Positions 8,985 through 19,288 of a stretch of DNA of 64,000 nucleotides are shown in pieces. The stretch is from contig SIJG01000232.1 in the NCBI GenBank assembly GCA_023374025.1, forward strand, positions 1 to 64,000. The letters are read 5' to 3'. The notes beneath the pieces are model-generated. The model saw only the letters and a list, made by a program, of their open reading frames with translations. It made no database searches and had not been told where the DNA came from. The stretch is from Heterodera schachtii (taxonomy: Eukaryota; Nematoda; Chromadorea; Rhabditida; Heteroderidae). How positions within the stretch are numbered: the first letter of the stretch is position 1; each line of letters opens with the position of its first letter. The position numbers were made by a program, and so were the translations under genes.

Positions 8985-9466
8985 TTATTCATCATCTCCA
9001 AATGGGTTTGCTCGTTTTTTTTGCCAATAAATTTTCATTTTTTCCATTTGTGAGAATATTTGCTTTTTTGCTTATATTCCTTTTTCATTTCAATGAATTT
9101 TTGCACAATTTCAATTTTTTGTTCATCACTTTTTGATTTATAGCTTTTATGAATTTGTTTCTGAAGACCAAATTCTTTAATCCATTTATAAATTTTGTCT
9201 CGATATGTCCTCAATTTTTTCGCAATTTTTCTTTCAATTTTATTCCATTCTTTTCTTGAATATTTCCTTTCTTTTTTCTTTATTTTTTCTTTAATTTTAT
9301 AATATTTTTGAATTATTTCTCTTTTTACCTCCAAATTTTCTTCTTCTTTTTCTTCCCATTTTTCTCCAAATATTTCATCAAATGACTTTTGCTGTAACTT
9401 TTTCTTTTCTTATTTAATTTTAACAATTAAAAATATAATTAAAAATAATTGCGGGAATAATTTCAT
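8985..9466 (-). pseudogene. HTH-repeat family, copy 7
   Basis: The ATG at 9464-9466 encodes the leader, followed by the family-typical stop. The body is open from 9334 to 9035 (99 codons from a TTG): N-region, HTH unit 1 (KKLRTYRDKIYKWIKEFGL), then only the first dozen residues of unit 2. After a deletion the sequence re-enters just before unit 3 in another frame, from about 9053 to a TAA at 8985-8987, without the unit 3 HTH helices. The breakpoint differs from copy 6, so unit 2 was lost independently. Confidence 0.6.
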
Positions 9467-9534
9467 TTTGTCGTCTCAAAATGATTTTTGATTCATTAAA
9501 GAAAATCACAATATATTTTTTGGGGCATATAAAT

Positions 9535-10280
9535 GAGTAAAAATGATATTTTTTCTGATTAAAAAGCTGTCATAAAATCATGATTTCACTCATTTAATGG
9601 AAAAAATTAATATTCGACTTAATTATTAAGAAAAAAAAATAATAAAATCTTCTTTAATAATTTTAATTATTGAACAAAATAATTGCCAATGCGTAAAAAA
9701 ATGATTAATTAAAATTTCCATTAATTAAAATTCCATTTCTATTGGGTCCTAATAGGAAAAATCGTAAATTGCTGTAAAATGGCCCGCAGAAATGCCATTT
9801 GAGCGCCGAAAATGTTAGCGTAATGAATAATAAAGTAAAATTTTTTGCTGAATTTAGCAGTGAGCAGCAGAAGAGATCGCCTTCAATGTCTCAGAAAATT
9901 TTCAGACACAAAAAACCCGAGAAATTTCCCGAGTCGAGAATCGAGACCGAGAAGCGGAAAAGCCAAGAATTTTTTGAAAAGTTGAGTGAAAGTAGTTGAG
10001 GTTTTCAAATGCCATTTGTGCGCCGAAAATATTAGCGAAATGCATAATAAATTTTTAATTTTTTTTTGCTGAACTTAATTCAACATGCAGCAGAAGAGAT
10101 CGCCTTTAATCTCAAAGCCAATTTACGGACCTGAATATCACGATTTTGGATTTTTAATCAATTTTTGGCGTTTTATGATTTAAATCTTTTTTTAAACATT
10201 TATGGTACATACCATATTTCCTCGAATAGAGCCCCTGGGGATCTATTGTTCAACACCCTTCAAAAAGGGGGCTATCGAGG
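9535..10280. repeat. Duplicated block C, copy 1
   Basis: Nearly identical to 12631-13375 (offset 3096). It runs from the upstream flank of HTH-family copy 7 through the small ORF at 9823-9999. Inside, about 100 bp around 9790-9895 recurs in degenerate tandem form at about 10010-10115 (shared GCCATTTG.GCGCCGAAAAT, then CAGCAGAAGAGATCGCCTT). Confidence 0.85.
9823..9999 (+). CDS. Small basic/charged ORF in block C, copy 1
   Basis: The first in-frame ATG (9823) gives 58 residues, rich in K, E, R and S, with no leader and no recognisable domain. The frame upstream opens with TTG at 9799. An identical frame sits at 12919-13095. It lies in a duplicated block with an internal tandem repeat, so it may not be a real gene. 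Unrecognised. Confidence 0.2.
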   Translation: MNNKVKFFAEFSSEQQKRSPSMSQKIFRHKKPEKFPESRIETEKRKSQEFFEKLSESS

Positions 10281-10441
10281 GTATCTATATTTCATGCTCC
10301 AACTGTTTGTATTTACGTGAAAAGGAAAATAACACTCGATCTGTTATCTCAACAGCGGTGCTTCGACAAGGTGTTTTTGGGGTACATATAAGGACAAGCA
10401 AAAATGCAATTTTTGTTGGAAACATTTTGATTTTTGAATGA
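10202..10441 (+). pseudogene. Chimeric frame across the block C / duplication A junction
   Basis: The first 26 or so codons derive from block C and the last 53 from the 3' end of the MULE-borne ORF (2096-2635). The join is at 10281/10282. The ATG at 10202 is fortuitous, and the leader of the original ORF is lost. I read it as a by-product of the rearrangement. Confidence 0.6.
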
Positions 10442-11638
10442 TGGGGACTTTCAGGCTTTTCCGGCTATTTAAATGATTTTTTTCATCAATTTTTCATTAC
10501 AGTCTAGAATTACATGCCGTTCGTCTGGCTTTTAGTGTTCCCAGGCCGTTCCTCAGCAGCTTTTTAACTGTGGTGTGTTGAATTTCATGCCGGTTCCTGT
10601 CGGCTTTTATCTCCTCAAATGCCATGGGCATAGCATTATGTTTGTTTCCATCCATTTTTAGCATTTCTTTTTTCTCGCGTTTTCATCTCTTATTACGGAC
10701 TCAAAAAGTGACGTTATTTTTAATTGAATTAAATTTTTTGCAAAAAATTTACCGAATGGTTAAAATATTTACTGTAATTTGATCAAAAAATATTTTCATT
10801 TAATTTAATTGGAATAATAATTTTAAATATTATGATGATACTTTTCAATTGTACATTAATGAAATTGAAAATCGGTCTAAAATGAATTAAAAAATAAAAT
10901 ATTTATATAAATTTTAAAATATTTGTATTAACAATTAATAAATTTAATTATTTATTATCATTGACACTTTTTTAAGAACGCCGCCCCATTGATACTTTTT
11001 TAGGATCGACTCAGCACGCGTTTACACATTGTTGAACACCACAACCAGTTTTTCTTGATTGTTCAAAAGTCCATGGTGTCTATGATAAGAAAATTCAAGA
11101 ATTATTGTTTTTGTTATAGGAAATTTGTGCCTAATTGATAAAATAATAAAAATAATTTCATTTTCTTCAAAATTTTCTTTAATAAAATTCCAAATGATTA
11201 AATTTTATTATTAATGGACATTTATTTATTTGTGAAATCTAAACAAATTAAATATTCTAACAAAATAAACTACAAACATTATAATACTTCAAGCACCTTC
11301 ATAAAATAAATCAGCTAATTATTATTTAATTATTTTATTACAAAGAAGGAATATTAAAAGTAAGGCTAGGAATTATATTTATTAAAAAACCGAAATATTC
11401 AAATAAATCTTTATGAAAAATTGCTGAAATATTAACCAAAATATTTTTTTTAAATCTGAAATGTCGAGCAAATTTTTAAGAACAATGAAAATTGTGGTTT
11501 ACAAAAATAAATAATATCTCAAAAAATACAAAAAACCTACTCATTGGTAAGCGTTGCAAATAATTAAATTATATTTTTCAAGAATTTGAATAATGAAATT
11601 TTGCAAAAACTATTTACTAGAATTACTGAATTTTAAAC

Positions 11639-11926
11639 ATGAAAAATTCGAGAAATATTTACAAAAATATTGACAATACCCCTGAAATTATTTGTACAAA
11701 AATATTGACAATACCCCTGAAATTATTTCTATTATTTTGTTTAATTTCAATTTTAATTGCTCTAATTTATCCAAATGGATCAGATAATGAAAAATTGCAA
11801 CAAAAATCATTCAATGTAAAATGGGAAGCAAAAGAAGAAAATTTGAAAGAAAAAAGAAAAAAATTAAACAAAAAGGAAATATTCCTAAATTATCATTCCT
11901 TCTTCTCTATTGTTTCTTCCATTTAA
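11639..11926 (+). pseudogene. HTH-repeat family, copy 8 (duplicate of copy 3)
   Basis: The same 95-codon frame as at 3834-4121, including the 35-bp tandem duplication and the tail-to-tail truncation. I noticed no substitution in the translated sequence. Confidence 0.55.
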
Positions 11927-12563
11927 AAATTGTCATTCTATCAATTTCCATCATTTTCGCAATTTCTTTGTCACTAATTTTTGGATTTTCTCTTTTTATT
12001 TGCCAATAAAATTTCATTTTTTCTATTTTTTCTTTATGCGTTCTTTTTCTGATGTAAATACCAAATTGTTTCTTCCATTTTTTAATTGTTTCATAATTTA
12101 CTCCAATTTTCTTACAAATTTCGGCATAATTTTTCTCCCATTCTTTGCTTGAATATTTTCTTTTTTCTTTGTATTCTTTGGTCATTGAAACAAATTTTTG
12201 CAAAATTTCGAGTTTTTCTTCATCAGTTTTTGATTTATAGCTTTTGTTTATTTGTTTTTGAAGACCAAATTTTTTAATCCATTCATAAATTTTCTTTCGA
12301 TTTGTCCCCAATTTTTTTGCTATTTTCGAATTAATTTTATTCCATTCTTTTGTTGAATATTTTTTTCCTTTTTGCTTTATTTTTTCTTTAATTTTATAAT
12401 ATTTTTGAATTATTTCTCTTTTTACCTCCAAATTTTCTTCTTCTTTTTCTTCCCATTTTTCTCCAAATATTTCATCAAATGACTTTTGCTGTAACTTTTT
12501 CTTTTCTTATTTAATTTTGACAATTAAAAATATAATTAAAAATAATTGCGGGAATAATTTCAT
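11907..12563 (-). pseudogene. HTH-repeat family, copy 9 (duplicate of copy 4)
   Basis: Three intact HTH units in a 174-codon frame (12431 down to 11907), differing from copy 4 by one residue (H for Q in the linker before unit 3). The leader ATG is at 12561-12563 and the stop after the leader is present (single TAA here, double in copy 4). The body has stayed open in both duplicates, consistent with recent duplication or with selection. Confidence 0.6.
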
Positions 12564-12630
12564 TTTTATCGTCTCAAAATGATTTTTAATTCTTTAAAGA
12601 AAATCACAATATTTTTTGGGGCATATAAAT

Positions 12631-13375
12631 GAGTAAAAATGATATTTTTTCTGATTAAAAAGCTGTCATAAAATCATGATTTCACTCATTTAATGGAAAA
12701 AATTAATATTCGACTTAATTATAAAGAAAAAAAAATAATAAAATCTTCTTTAATAATTTTAATTATTGAACAAAATAATTGCCAATGCGTAAAAAAATGA
12801 TTAAATAAAATTTCCATTAATTAAAATTCCATTTCTATTGGGTCCTAATAGGAAAAATCGTAAATTGCTGTAAAATGGCCCGCAGAAATGCCATTTGAGC
12901 GCCGAAAATGTTAGCGTAATGAATAATAAAGTAAAATTTTTTGCTGAATTTAGCAGTGAGCAGCAGAAGAGATCGCCTTCAATGTCTCAGAAAATTTTCA
13001 GACACAAAAAACCCGAGAAATTTCCCGAGTCGAGAATCGAGACCGAGAAGCGGAAAAGCCAAGAATTTTTTGAAAAGTTGAGTGAAAGTAGTTGAGGTTT
13101 TCAAATGCCATTTGTGCGCCGAAAATATTAGCGAAATGCATAATAAATTTTTAATTTTTTTTGCTGAACTTAATTCAACATGCAGCAGAAGAGATCGCCT
13201 TTAATCTCAAAGCCAATTTACGGACCTGAATATCACGATTTTGGATTTTTAATCAATTTTTGGCGTTTTATGATTTAAATCTTTTTTAAACATTTATGGT
13301 ACATACCATATTTCCTCGAATAGAGCCCCTGGGGATCTATTGTTCAACACCCTTCAAAAAGGGGGCTATCGAGGG
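12631..13375. repeat. Duplicated block C, copy 2
   Basis: Matches 9535-10280 with only a few small differences. The copies diverge just after GCTATCGAGGG: copy 1 continues into duplication A, while copy 2 continues into the 42-bp satellite region. Confidence 0.85.
12919..13095 (+). CDS. Small charged ORF in block C, copy 2
   Basis: Identical in translation to 9823-9999 (58 residues from the ATG). Same reservations: no domain, no leader, no sign of promoter or splice sites. Confidence 0.2.
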   Translation: MNNKVKFFAEFSSEQQKRSPSMSQKIFRHKKPEKFPESRIETEKRKSQEFFEKLSESS

Positions 13376-13454
13376 GGTGGGGCTATATTAGCGGAAGTAC
13401 GGTATGCCGGGGTTCGCATTGGAACGCTTTCCAAGGATGGGTATACTGATTCAC

Positions 13455-13670
13455 ATGGACATAACGGGAAACTTTCGTAAAATCCAAGGAACTTCCATGG
13501 ACATAACGGGAAACTTTCGTGAAATCCAAGGAATTTCCATGGACATAACGGGAAACTTTCGTGAAATCCAAGGAATTTCCATGGACATAACGGGAAACTT
13601 TCGTGAAATCCAAGGACGCGTAAAAAATGTTTTCTTAACGCGAAACTTTCGTGAAATCCAACGACGCGTA
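13455..13670. repeat. 42-bp satellite, about five units
   Basis: Units starting ATGGACATAACGGGAAACTT occur at 13455, 13497, 13539 and 13581, with a diverged fifth after 13623. As 42 is a multiple of three, both strands are open across the array: plus (MDITGNFREIQGIS)n in the frame 13404-13691, minus (MDFTKVSRYVHGNS)n in 13383-13613. The 14-residue peptides are a property of the satellite; I do not call a gene. Confidence 0.85.
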
Positions 13671-13689
13671 AAAATTTTTTTTTATATGT

Positions 13690-13870
13690 AATGAAAAATT
13701 CTTCATTTTATTATAGGGTTTAATTTTTTCACCGGAATGAATTTTTCCCAATATTTTTTTTTAGTTTCTGATGATCATTTTCTCATTTCACCGCATGCGC
13801 AGTTTAAAATCAAGAAAAATGGCCAAATATGGACCAAAATATGGACTAAAAAGTGCCAAAATATAAATAT
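13690..13870. repeat. Flank of the satellite, inverted copy of 5480-5760
   Basis: Reads as the reverse complement of 5480-5760, including the stretch around GATGATCATTTTCTCATTTC and the AAAAAGTGCCAAAATAT repeat. With the satellite this defines one inverted module present twice, 7.6 kb apart. Confidence 0.75.
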
Positions 13871-15564
13871 TTCTAAAACAGAGTTAAAAGCAACATTTGT
13901 GTAAATAATTATTCAAACTTTTTATTTTTTTTATGATGAAATTTTATAAAAAAAAGCATGCTATGCATAAAAAGATAAAAGGTGCTGGGTTGTTGTAAAA
14001 AAATAATCGAATGAAAAATTGTTGACAAAAATTATTGAACTTAATTATTTAATGTATTAATAAATTTTCCCATTTATGAAAAATAAAAACAACAATGAAT
14101 TCGTTGTAATTTATAATAATAAACTGACAAAAAATCTCTGCTCATAATTTATATAATATTATAAGAATAATAAACATTCAATAAATAATTGCAGAAGGTA
14201 ATTTTTTCAATTTTTTAAGAATAATATTTATTTATAAATTTTCTTACCAACCCCGAAATGCCGGGATAATATTCTTATTATTATTGTAAAACAAATTAAA
14301 TAAGCCAAAACAATATTGCAATTTGTCTATAATATTTTAAATAACTATTACTAAATTAAAACAAAAAGTGCATTTACAAATCTAATCCCCTAATATACGA
14401 ACTAGCCTAATAAAGGCTTATAAGGTAACTTCAAGACATAAACCTTGTCAAGAATTATGTAAATATCCCAATGGATACGGAGAATTCTATATTAATTTAA
14501 TAGAATAATCACTTTTCAACTACAGCTAAATGCGCCCTGCCCATGATGCTCTATAAAGGACTTCAGAACAAACCAATTCTCTTAAGCATCTAAATTCGGC
14601 GACGCCTATCAACTATTTTCATAAACCAATTATTAAAAAATTAAATTAAAAATTCATAAAATTATTTAGTAAAAAATTTTACCAATGTCTTATAAAAAAA
14701 ACAAATTCATTTCCTTTTTACATCAGATATACAATTAAAACGGAAGAAAAAACAATCTATGAAAAAATAACTTTGGCAACCTCTGTTCTGGGCCACAATT
14801 TCAAATTTTAAAAAAGTAATTAAACGCAGCGCAAAAACAAAATTCGACTATGATAAAAAAATTTAAATAAAAAAGAAATATTATTTTTTTAAATAAATTT
14901 GAACTATTCAAAATTAATGGATGTTCTTCCCATGGCACAAAAAATAAGTAAAATCTAATGGAAAAAAATACAAAATAATAAAAAAAGCTAAAAATAATAA
15001 ATTAAATATATACAATTTTTCTAACATTAAATAATGGAAATAATTTACAGGCTTAAATAATCAATAATTGAACGAAAAATAATTAATAATTGAACGACAA
15101 TATGGCAGGATCTCAAAAAGGTTTTTTCTTTATATTTTAGATTAGAATTTTTATAATATGAATTTAACGAAAAACAAATAAATGGTTAAGCCTCGAAAGG
15201 TATAAAATAAAAGGATATCAAAATATTGATTAATATGTTTTTCATATAATTTTAAAATTCCATATGGATATTAAATATATAAAAAACGGTATTAAAATTA
15301 AAATAAATTGAATAATATGAATATGATTTAATTACTAAATTAAAATTTCAAAAAGCTCTTTATATTTCCAGAATATTTACAAATAGATTACTCATAATTA
15401 AGAAAAAAACTTTGTGGTTTACTATCATATAAATTAAAAAGTATTAGAAATAATCGGAAACAAAAAGAAGTCAAAAATAATTGTTAGATAATTAATTATT
15501 TGATGACTCGATTCTAAGCGGAGTTGGAGACGCAGCGATACTCCAAGTGAAAGTAAAATAAAAT
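13871..15564. other. AT-rich intergenic DNA
   Basis: I see no coding frame, RNA gene or clear repeat. 14400-14600 is slightly richer in GC but yields no convincing exon. Confidence 0.5.
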
Positions 15565-15567
15565 TAA

Positions 15568-16008
15568 AAATGCAAAAATACACAAAAACAATATGATCCA
15601 ATTAATTAAAGAAATATTTTCTAATTAATGTATAAAAAATTATTTCATTATGTGATGTTTCTACGTAAACTTTGGTCCAATATTATGCAGTAATTAATGA
15701 ATAATATTTATAAAAATTAATCAATGGTTAATTTTAATTTAATTTATAACATGAAAAGAAAAATCATCGATTTCCAAATCCTGTTTGTGTTGATTTAAAT
15801 TAAGAAAATATATTGAGTAAAAATTTAAACAAAAACCTTTGCCAAATGTAAAAGCACTGATTTGGCAAAACATAATTACTATTTATTACTAAATGCAATA
15901 AACTAAGAAATAAAATAAAATAAGTTTATGAAAAAATGAAAAAATACACTTATTAGTCAAAAACGTAAAAAAATATATATATATGAAGAAAAAAAAGAGA
16001 ATGGTGAT
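15568..16008. repeat. Direct repeat R1, copy 1
   Basis: Matches 17092-17630 with scattered differences (starting AAATGCAAAAATACAC). It lacks an 86-bp or so segment present in copy 2 at about 17216-17301. Confidence 0.8.
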
Positions 16009-16973
16009 TCATTTTATTTTTTACTAATGGAGTATATGAAAATATTTAATTTTAATTGTATAACAAATTAACACCTAAAGAGAAAAATATCAAAAATGAC
16101 TTTAAGCCAAGTTAGTGATAAAGAATTTAAATAATTTCAAATTCAGTAAAAAAACAAAACAAAATTATTTTGTTCATGATACAATGCTTTAGTAAATTTG
16201 AACTTTTGTTTATATTTATTTAAAAAAAATACAATTTAAAATTCATAAATTCTGTATTACTAAATGCTAATCAAGGATTTAAATGAGCAAATTTTCAAAA
16301 CAAAGTCGACAGAACGTAAAACAAAAAAAAAAGAATTATTAACTATTGTATATAAAAGAGCATTTAAAAATAATCTGTATATAATAGATTAAATCTTATG
16401 TCATTAATTTCTTTATATTGCATTTAAATTTAAAAAAATATTTTTTAATTTCCTGATACGTCATCAGCAAGAACATTGAAATTGCCTAAAATTAGTAAAA
16501 TCAAAAAATATGCAAACAAGTAATTGTAAAAAGTTATTTCCGCAGGAATAATAATATGTAATTAATATAAATATTTAAATGAAGAATTTTTTAGTTAAAA
16601 TATATTTTGTTGCCAACATAGTTTGTTTATTAATTAATATAAAATGTTACAAAATTTATTAATTATTATAGATAAAATAATTGGAAGTGGCTTTGAGCGC
16701 GCATCTTTTGCCAAAAAATGCTCTGAGAATTACATTAAAATAAAGTCAAACAATAATTATTCACCAAATAAAATATAATTTCAAAAATGTTAATGCTATA
16801 ATATAAAAGCACACATCGAAAAAATGTAAAAACTATTTTTATGTTGATTAAAAAATTCATTTGGATTGACAAATTAAGGAAGAAACTCAAAGAAATTGAT
16901 TGCATCACACGCAATTATTATTTAGAATTTTCATTTAAAATGAAAAATTTAAAATTTATCGAGAATTCTGACA
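16009..16973. other. AT-rich intergenic DNA
   Basis: No gene seen. The open frame from 16841 is AT-rich up to 16970 and then enters a GC-rich gene fragment in the wrong frame. Confidence 0.45.
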
Positions 16974-17091
16974 GGGATTGCGGCACATGCAGGCCCGATG
17001 GGCGAGAAGAAGGCCAAGTAACTCGGCCGCAAGCTGGTGCTCAAGTTTGATCGAGAGGCCTCTCAACTGCTGACTAGCAAGGAATGGGAAA
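16974..17091 (+). pseudogene. GC-rich exon fragment of an unrecognised protein
   Basis: An abrupt island of normal coding composition. After an acceptor-like CTGACAG the frame reads IAAHAGPMGEKKAK, a TAA, then LGRKLVLKFDREASQLL and a few more codons before AT-rich sequence returns. The stop could be a single C-to-T change. The island ends where direct repeat R1 copy 2 starts, so it was probably moved here with other DNA. I do not recognise the parent gene. Confidence 0.4.
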
Positions 17092-17630
17092 GTAAAAAAT
17101 GCAAAAATACACAAAAACAATAAGATTTAATTAATTAAAGAAATATTTTCTAATTAATGTATAAAAAATTTATTTCATTATGTGATGTTTCTACGTAAAC
17201 TTTGGTCCAATATTATGATAAATCTAAACATTAAAAAAAAATTGTTTTTTGATATTATATTTCTGATGAGATTTTGATAAAATTTTACAGATTAAATACA
17301 CAGTAATTAATGAATAATATTTATAAAAATTAATCAATGGTTAATTTTAATTTGATTCATAACAAAAATCATCGATTTTCAAATACTGTTTGTGTTGATT
17401 TAAATTAAGAAAATATATTGAGTAAAAATTAAAACAAAAATTTTAGCAAAATATAAAAGCACTGGTTTGGCAATAATTACTATTTATTACTAATGCAATA
17501 AACTAAGAACTAAAAACTAAGTAAGTTTATGAAAAAATTAAAAAATTAAAAAATACACTTATTAGTCAAAAACGTAAATATATATATATATATATGAAAG
17601 AAAAAAAAGAAGAGAATGGTGATTATCTGA
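17092..17630. repeat. Direct repeat R1, copy 2
   Basis: Second copy of 15568-16008, with an extra AT-rich segment near 17216-17301 and a short TA repeat (about 17579-17595). Confidence 0.8.
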
Positions 17631-17902
17631 TTATATAGAAAAACATTAATTTCATAAATATTTATAAAAACCTCGTTATACCTCGTTATCCATTTGTTAA
17701 ATACTTTTGATTTGCTTTATTTATATATACAATTTAAAAAGTAAATTAAATACAAAAAACTACAAGTTGACTAAGTGTATTTATTTAAATTAAATTTAAA
17801 AAATAGACAAAACTATAAAAAAACAAAGACTTTCATGAACAAATCGTTTATCTTTATTGTGAGTCAAGGTACAGAAACTTTTCATACAAAAATTTGTCTT
17901 AA

Positions 17903-18188
17903 TTAAGGGTACTGAAAGGCAGCACTTGTTTTATATTGCAGCCCAAAAAGGACTCGCAGATTAATATGTAACTGTTTGCACAATTTTATAATATTTGGGC
18001 GATAATTAGTCGAATATGTCCGATTGTACATCTTAAATTTTTGTTCGACATAAACTTTGTTAATAAAATATTTTATCTATTTAATTTTAATTAACTTAAT
18101 CTCATAAGCCGTCTATTAATACATGTCCAATTTCATGATCAATGGCTTCGATTACATGTTGATTAAAATTTATGAAGTCCTTGATTAT
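17903..18188 (-). CDS. Putative exons with an HEIGH zinc-peptidase-like motif
   Basis: Two adjoining minus-strand frames look coding by composition. The first (open 18188 to 18102) reads DFINFNQHVIEAIDHEIGH. The HEIGH codons are 18123-18137, followed immediately by a possible donor GTATTAAT. The second (open 18076 to the TAA at 17903-17905, 57 codons) contains YVEQKFKMYNRTYSTNY and ..LRVLFGLQYKTSAAF. HExxH is the zinc-binding signature of many metallopeptidases, and HEIGH is common in matrixins and astacin-like proteins; the usual third ligand region is not visible after it. An intron of about 95 nt could join the two (18122 to about 18029). The motif could also be chance. Neither exon starts with ATG, so upstream exons are needed. 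Confidence 0.35.
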
Positions 18189-18474
18189 TTAAAACCAAAA
18201 TTTATTTGATTTTTTTTTGCTCAAGTAACGAACGGAATTTTGTATTTTTTCATTCTTATTTAATAATTTTTTTCATATCTTAATTATTATTGCTCGTGCA
18301 TTTTTTAAATTAAAAATTTTTTTCTTGTAAATGATCTATTTTTTTAATATTGGTTAAGTTTAAGTTAAATTAATAAATAATAAATAGCTGATTTGTTGTT
18401 TTGTTTGTTCAAATTATTCGTTAATATCGATCCAAAAGGATGATGTTTGGATTTTATTCGTTGGTAAGCTTATT

Positions 18475-18582
18475 TTATACATTTATTTTTAGATGCATTT
18501 TTATGTTAAATTTGACAAAGTTTCCAATATTCAACCGCGATCTAACCGGATATTTATCCCGTGGTTTGATAAGGAAAAAAGC
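18475..18582 (-). CDS. Exon-like frame upstream of the HEIGH exons
   Basis: Open minus-strand frame with coding-like composition (FFLIKPRDKYPVRSRLNIGN..), ending in GTATAA that could be a donor. It has the same strand and spacing as the neighbouring exons at 17.9-18.2 and 19.1-19.3 kb, so it may belong to the same gene. Joining phases were not resolved. Confidence 0.25.
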   Translation of the reverse strand, partial: AFFLIKPRDKYPVRSRLNIGNFVKFNIKMHLKINV

Positions 18583-19131
18583 TTAATTTGATTAATTTAT
18601 TAGGATTGCAGCTCGAATATGATCTATGAAACGGAAAACATAATTAAACTATTAGTATTTTTATTTTCATATTACTTAATATTTTAGCCAGAGGTTTATC
18701 GATGTACTTTTTCATAAGTATTTACACGAATTTTTGAAAATTTGATTTTTAATTACTTTGAAAACTTTTAATAAATTATTTTCCTTTCATTAATTACCTT
18801 TCACTGACATTTGAATTGAGGCTCTAGTTTTTAATCAGACCACGAATCTTTATGACTCACTTTTTATCCGGTTTAATTTGTAGCATCAATCAAAACGGGC
18901 TGTTTACAGTTGTTAGTTGTATAATCAAAGTATTTTTATTTTAATAAAATATACAATATATCTATAAAAAAATCATTAAGTTTTTTATTGTAAAACTCGA
19001 ATACTGTTTTTGCTTTAAATAAGATAAGAATATAAAAAAAGTTTAATAATGGTTCACAATAAATAACTTTTGCTCATATTTATAATTGGTTGTACCAAAA
19101 AATTATTTCTATTGCATAGTTATATATTTAC

Positions 19132-19288
19132 CCTTTTTAATTATCTGGTTATATCGGCATGATTTTGGGAGTAAGATTTTATTTAAATTTTCAATTAAAT
19201 TACAAGAAATGTTATCTTCTTTTGAAAATTTGCGGAAGTATTCTTCGCCATAAAGGTCGCTTTTAATCACATTGATTATCAATTGAAT
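19132..19288 (-). CDS. Putative exon with clean splice sites
   Basis: Preceded by a textbook nematode acceptor (ATATTTTTCAG at 19289-19299) and ended by a donor-like GTAAATA at 19131. The frame (..VIKSDLYGEEYFRKFSKED.., then NLIENLNKILLPKSCRYN) stays open to a TAG at 19109. It was missed by longest-ORF scanning because it lacks a start codon. It probably belongs to the same minus-strand gene as 17903-18582. No domain recognised. Confidence 0.4.

Larger units (their letters stand above)
10282..12625. repeat. Segmental duplication A, copy 2
   Basis: Near-identical to 2476-4820. It begins abruptly inside the MULE-borne ORF, so this copy of the element lacks its left end. It changes at about 12620-12635 from duplication-A-like to block-C-like sequence, within the conserved 5' flank of an HTH-family gene. 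That points to recombination between family members. Confidence 0.85.

Noticed and set aside
13383..13691. Two overlapping 76- and 95-codon genes in the 42-bp satellite
   Set aside because: Both are produced by a repeat whose period is a multiple of three; nothing else supports translation.
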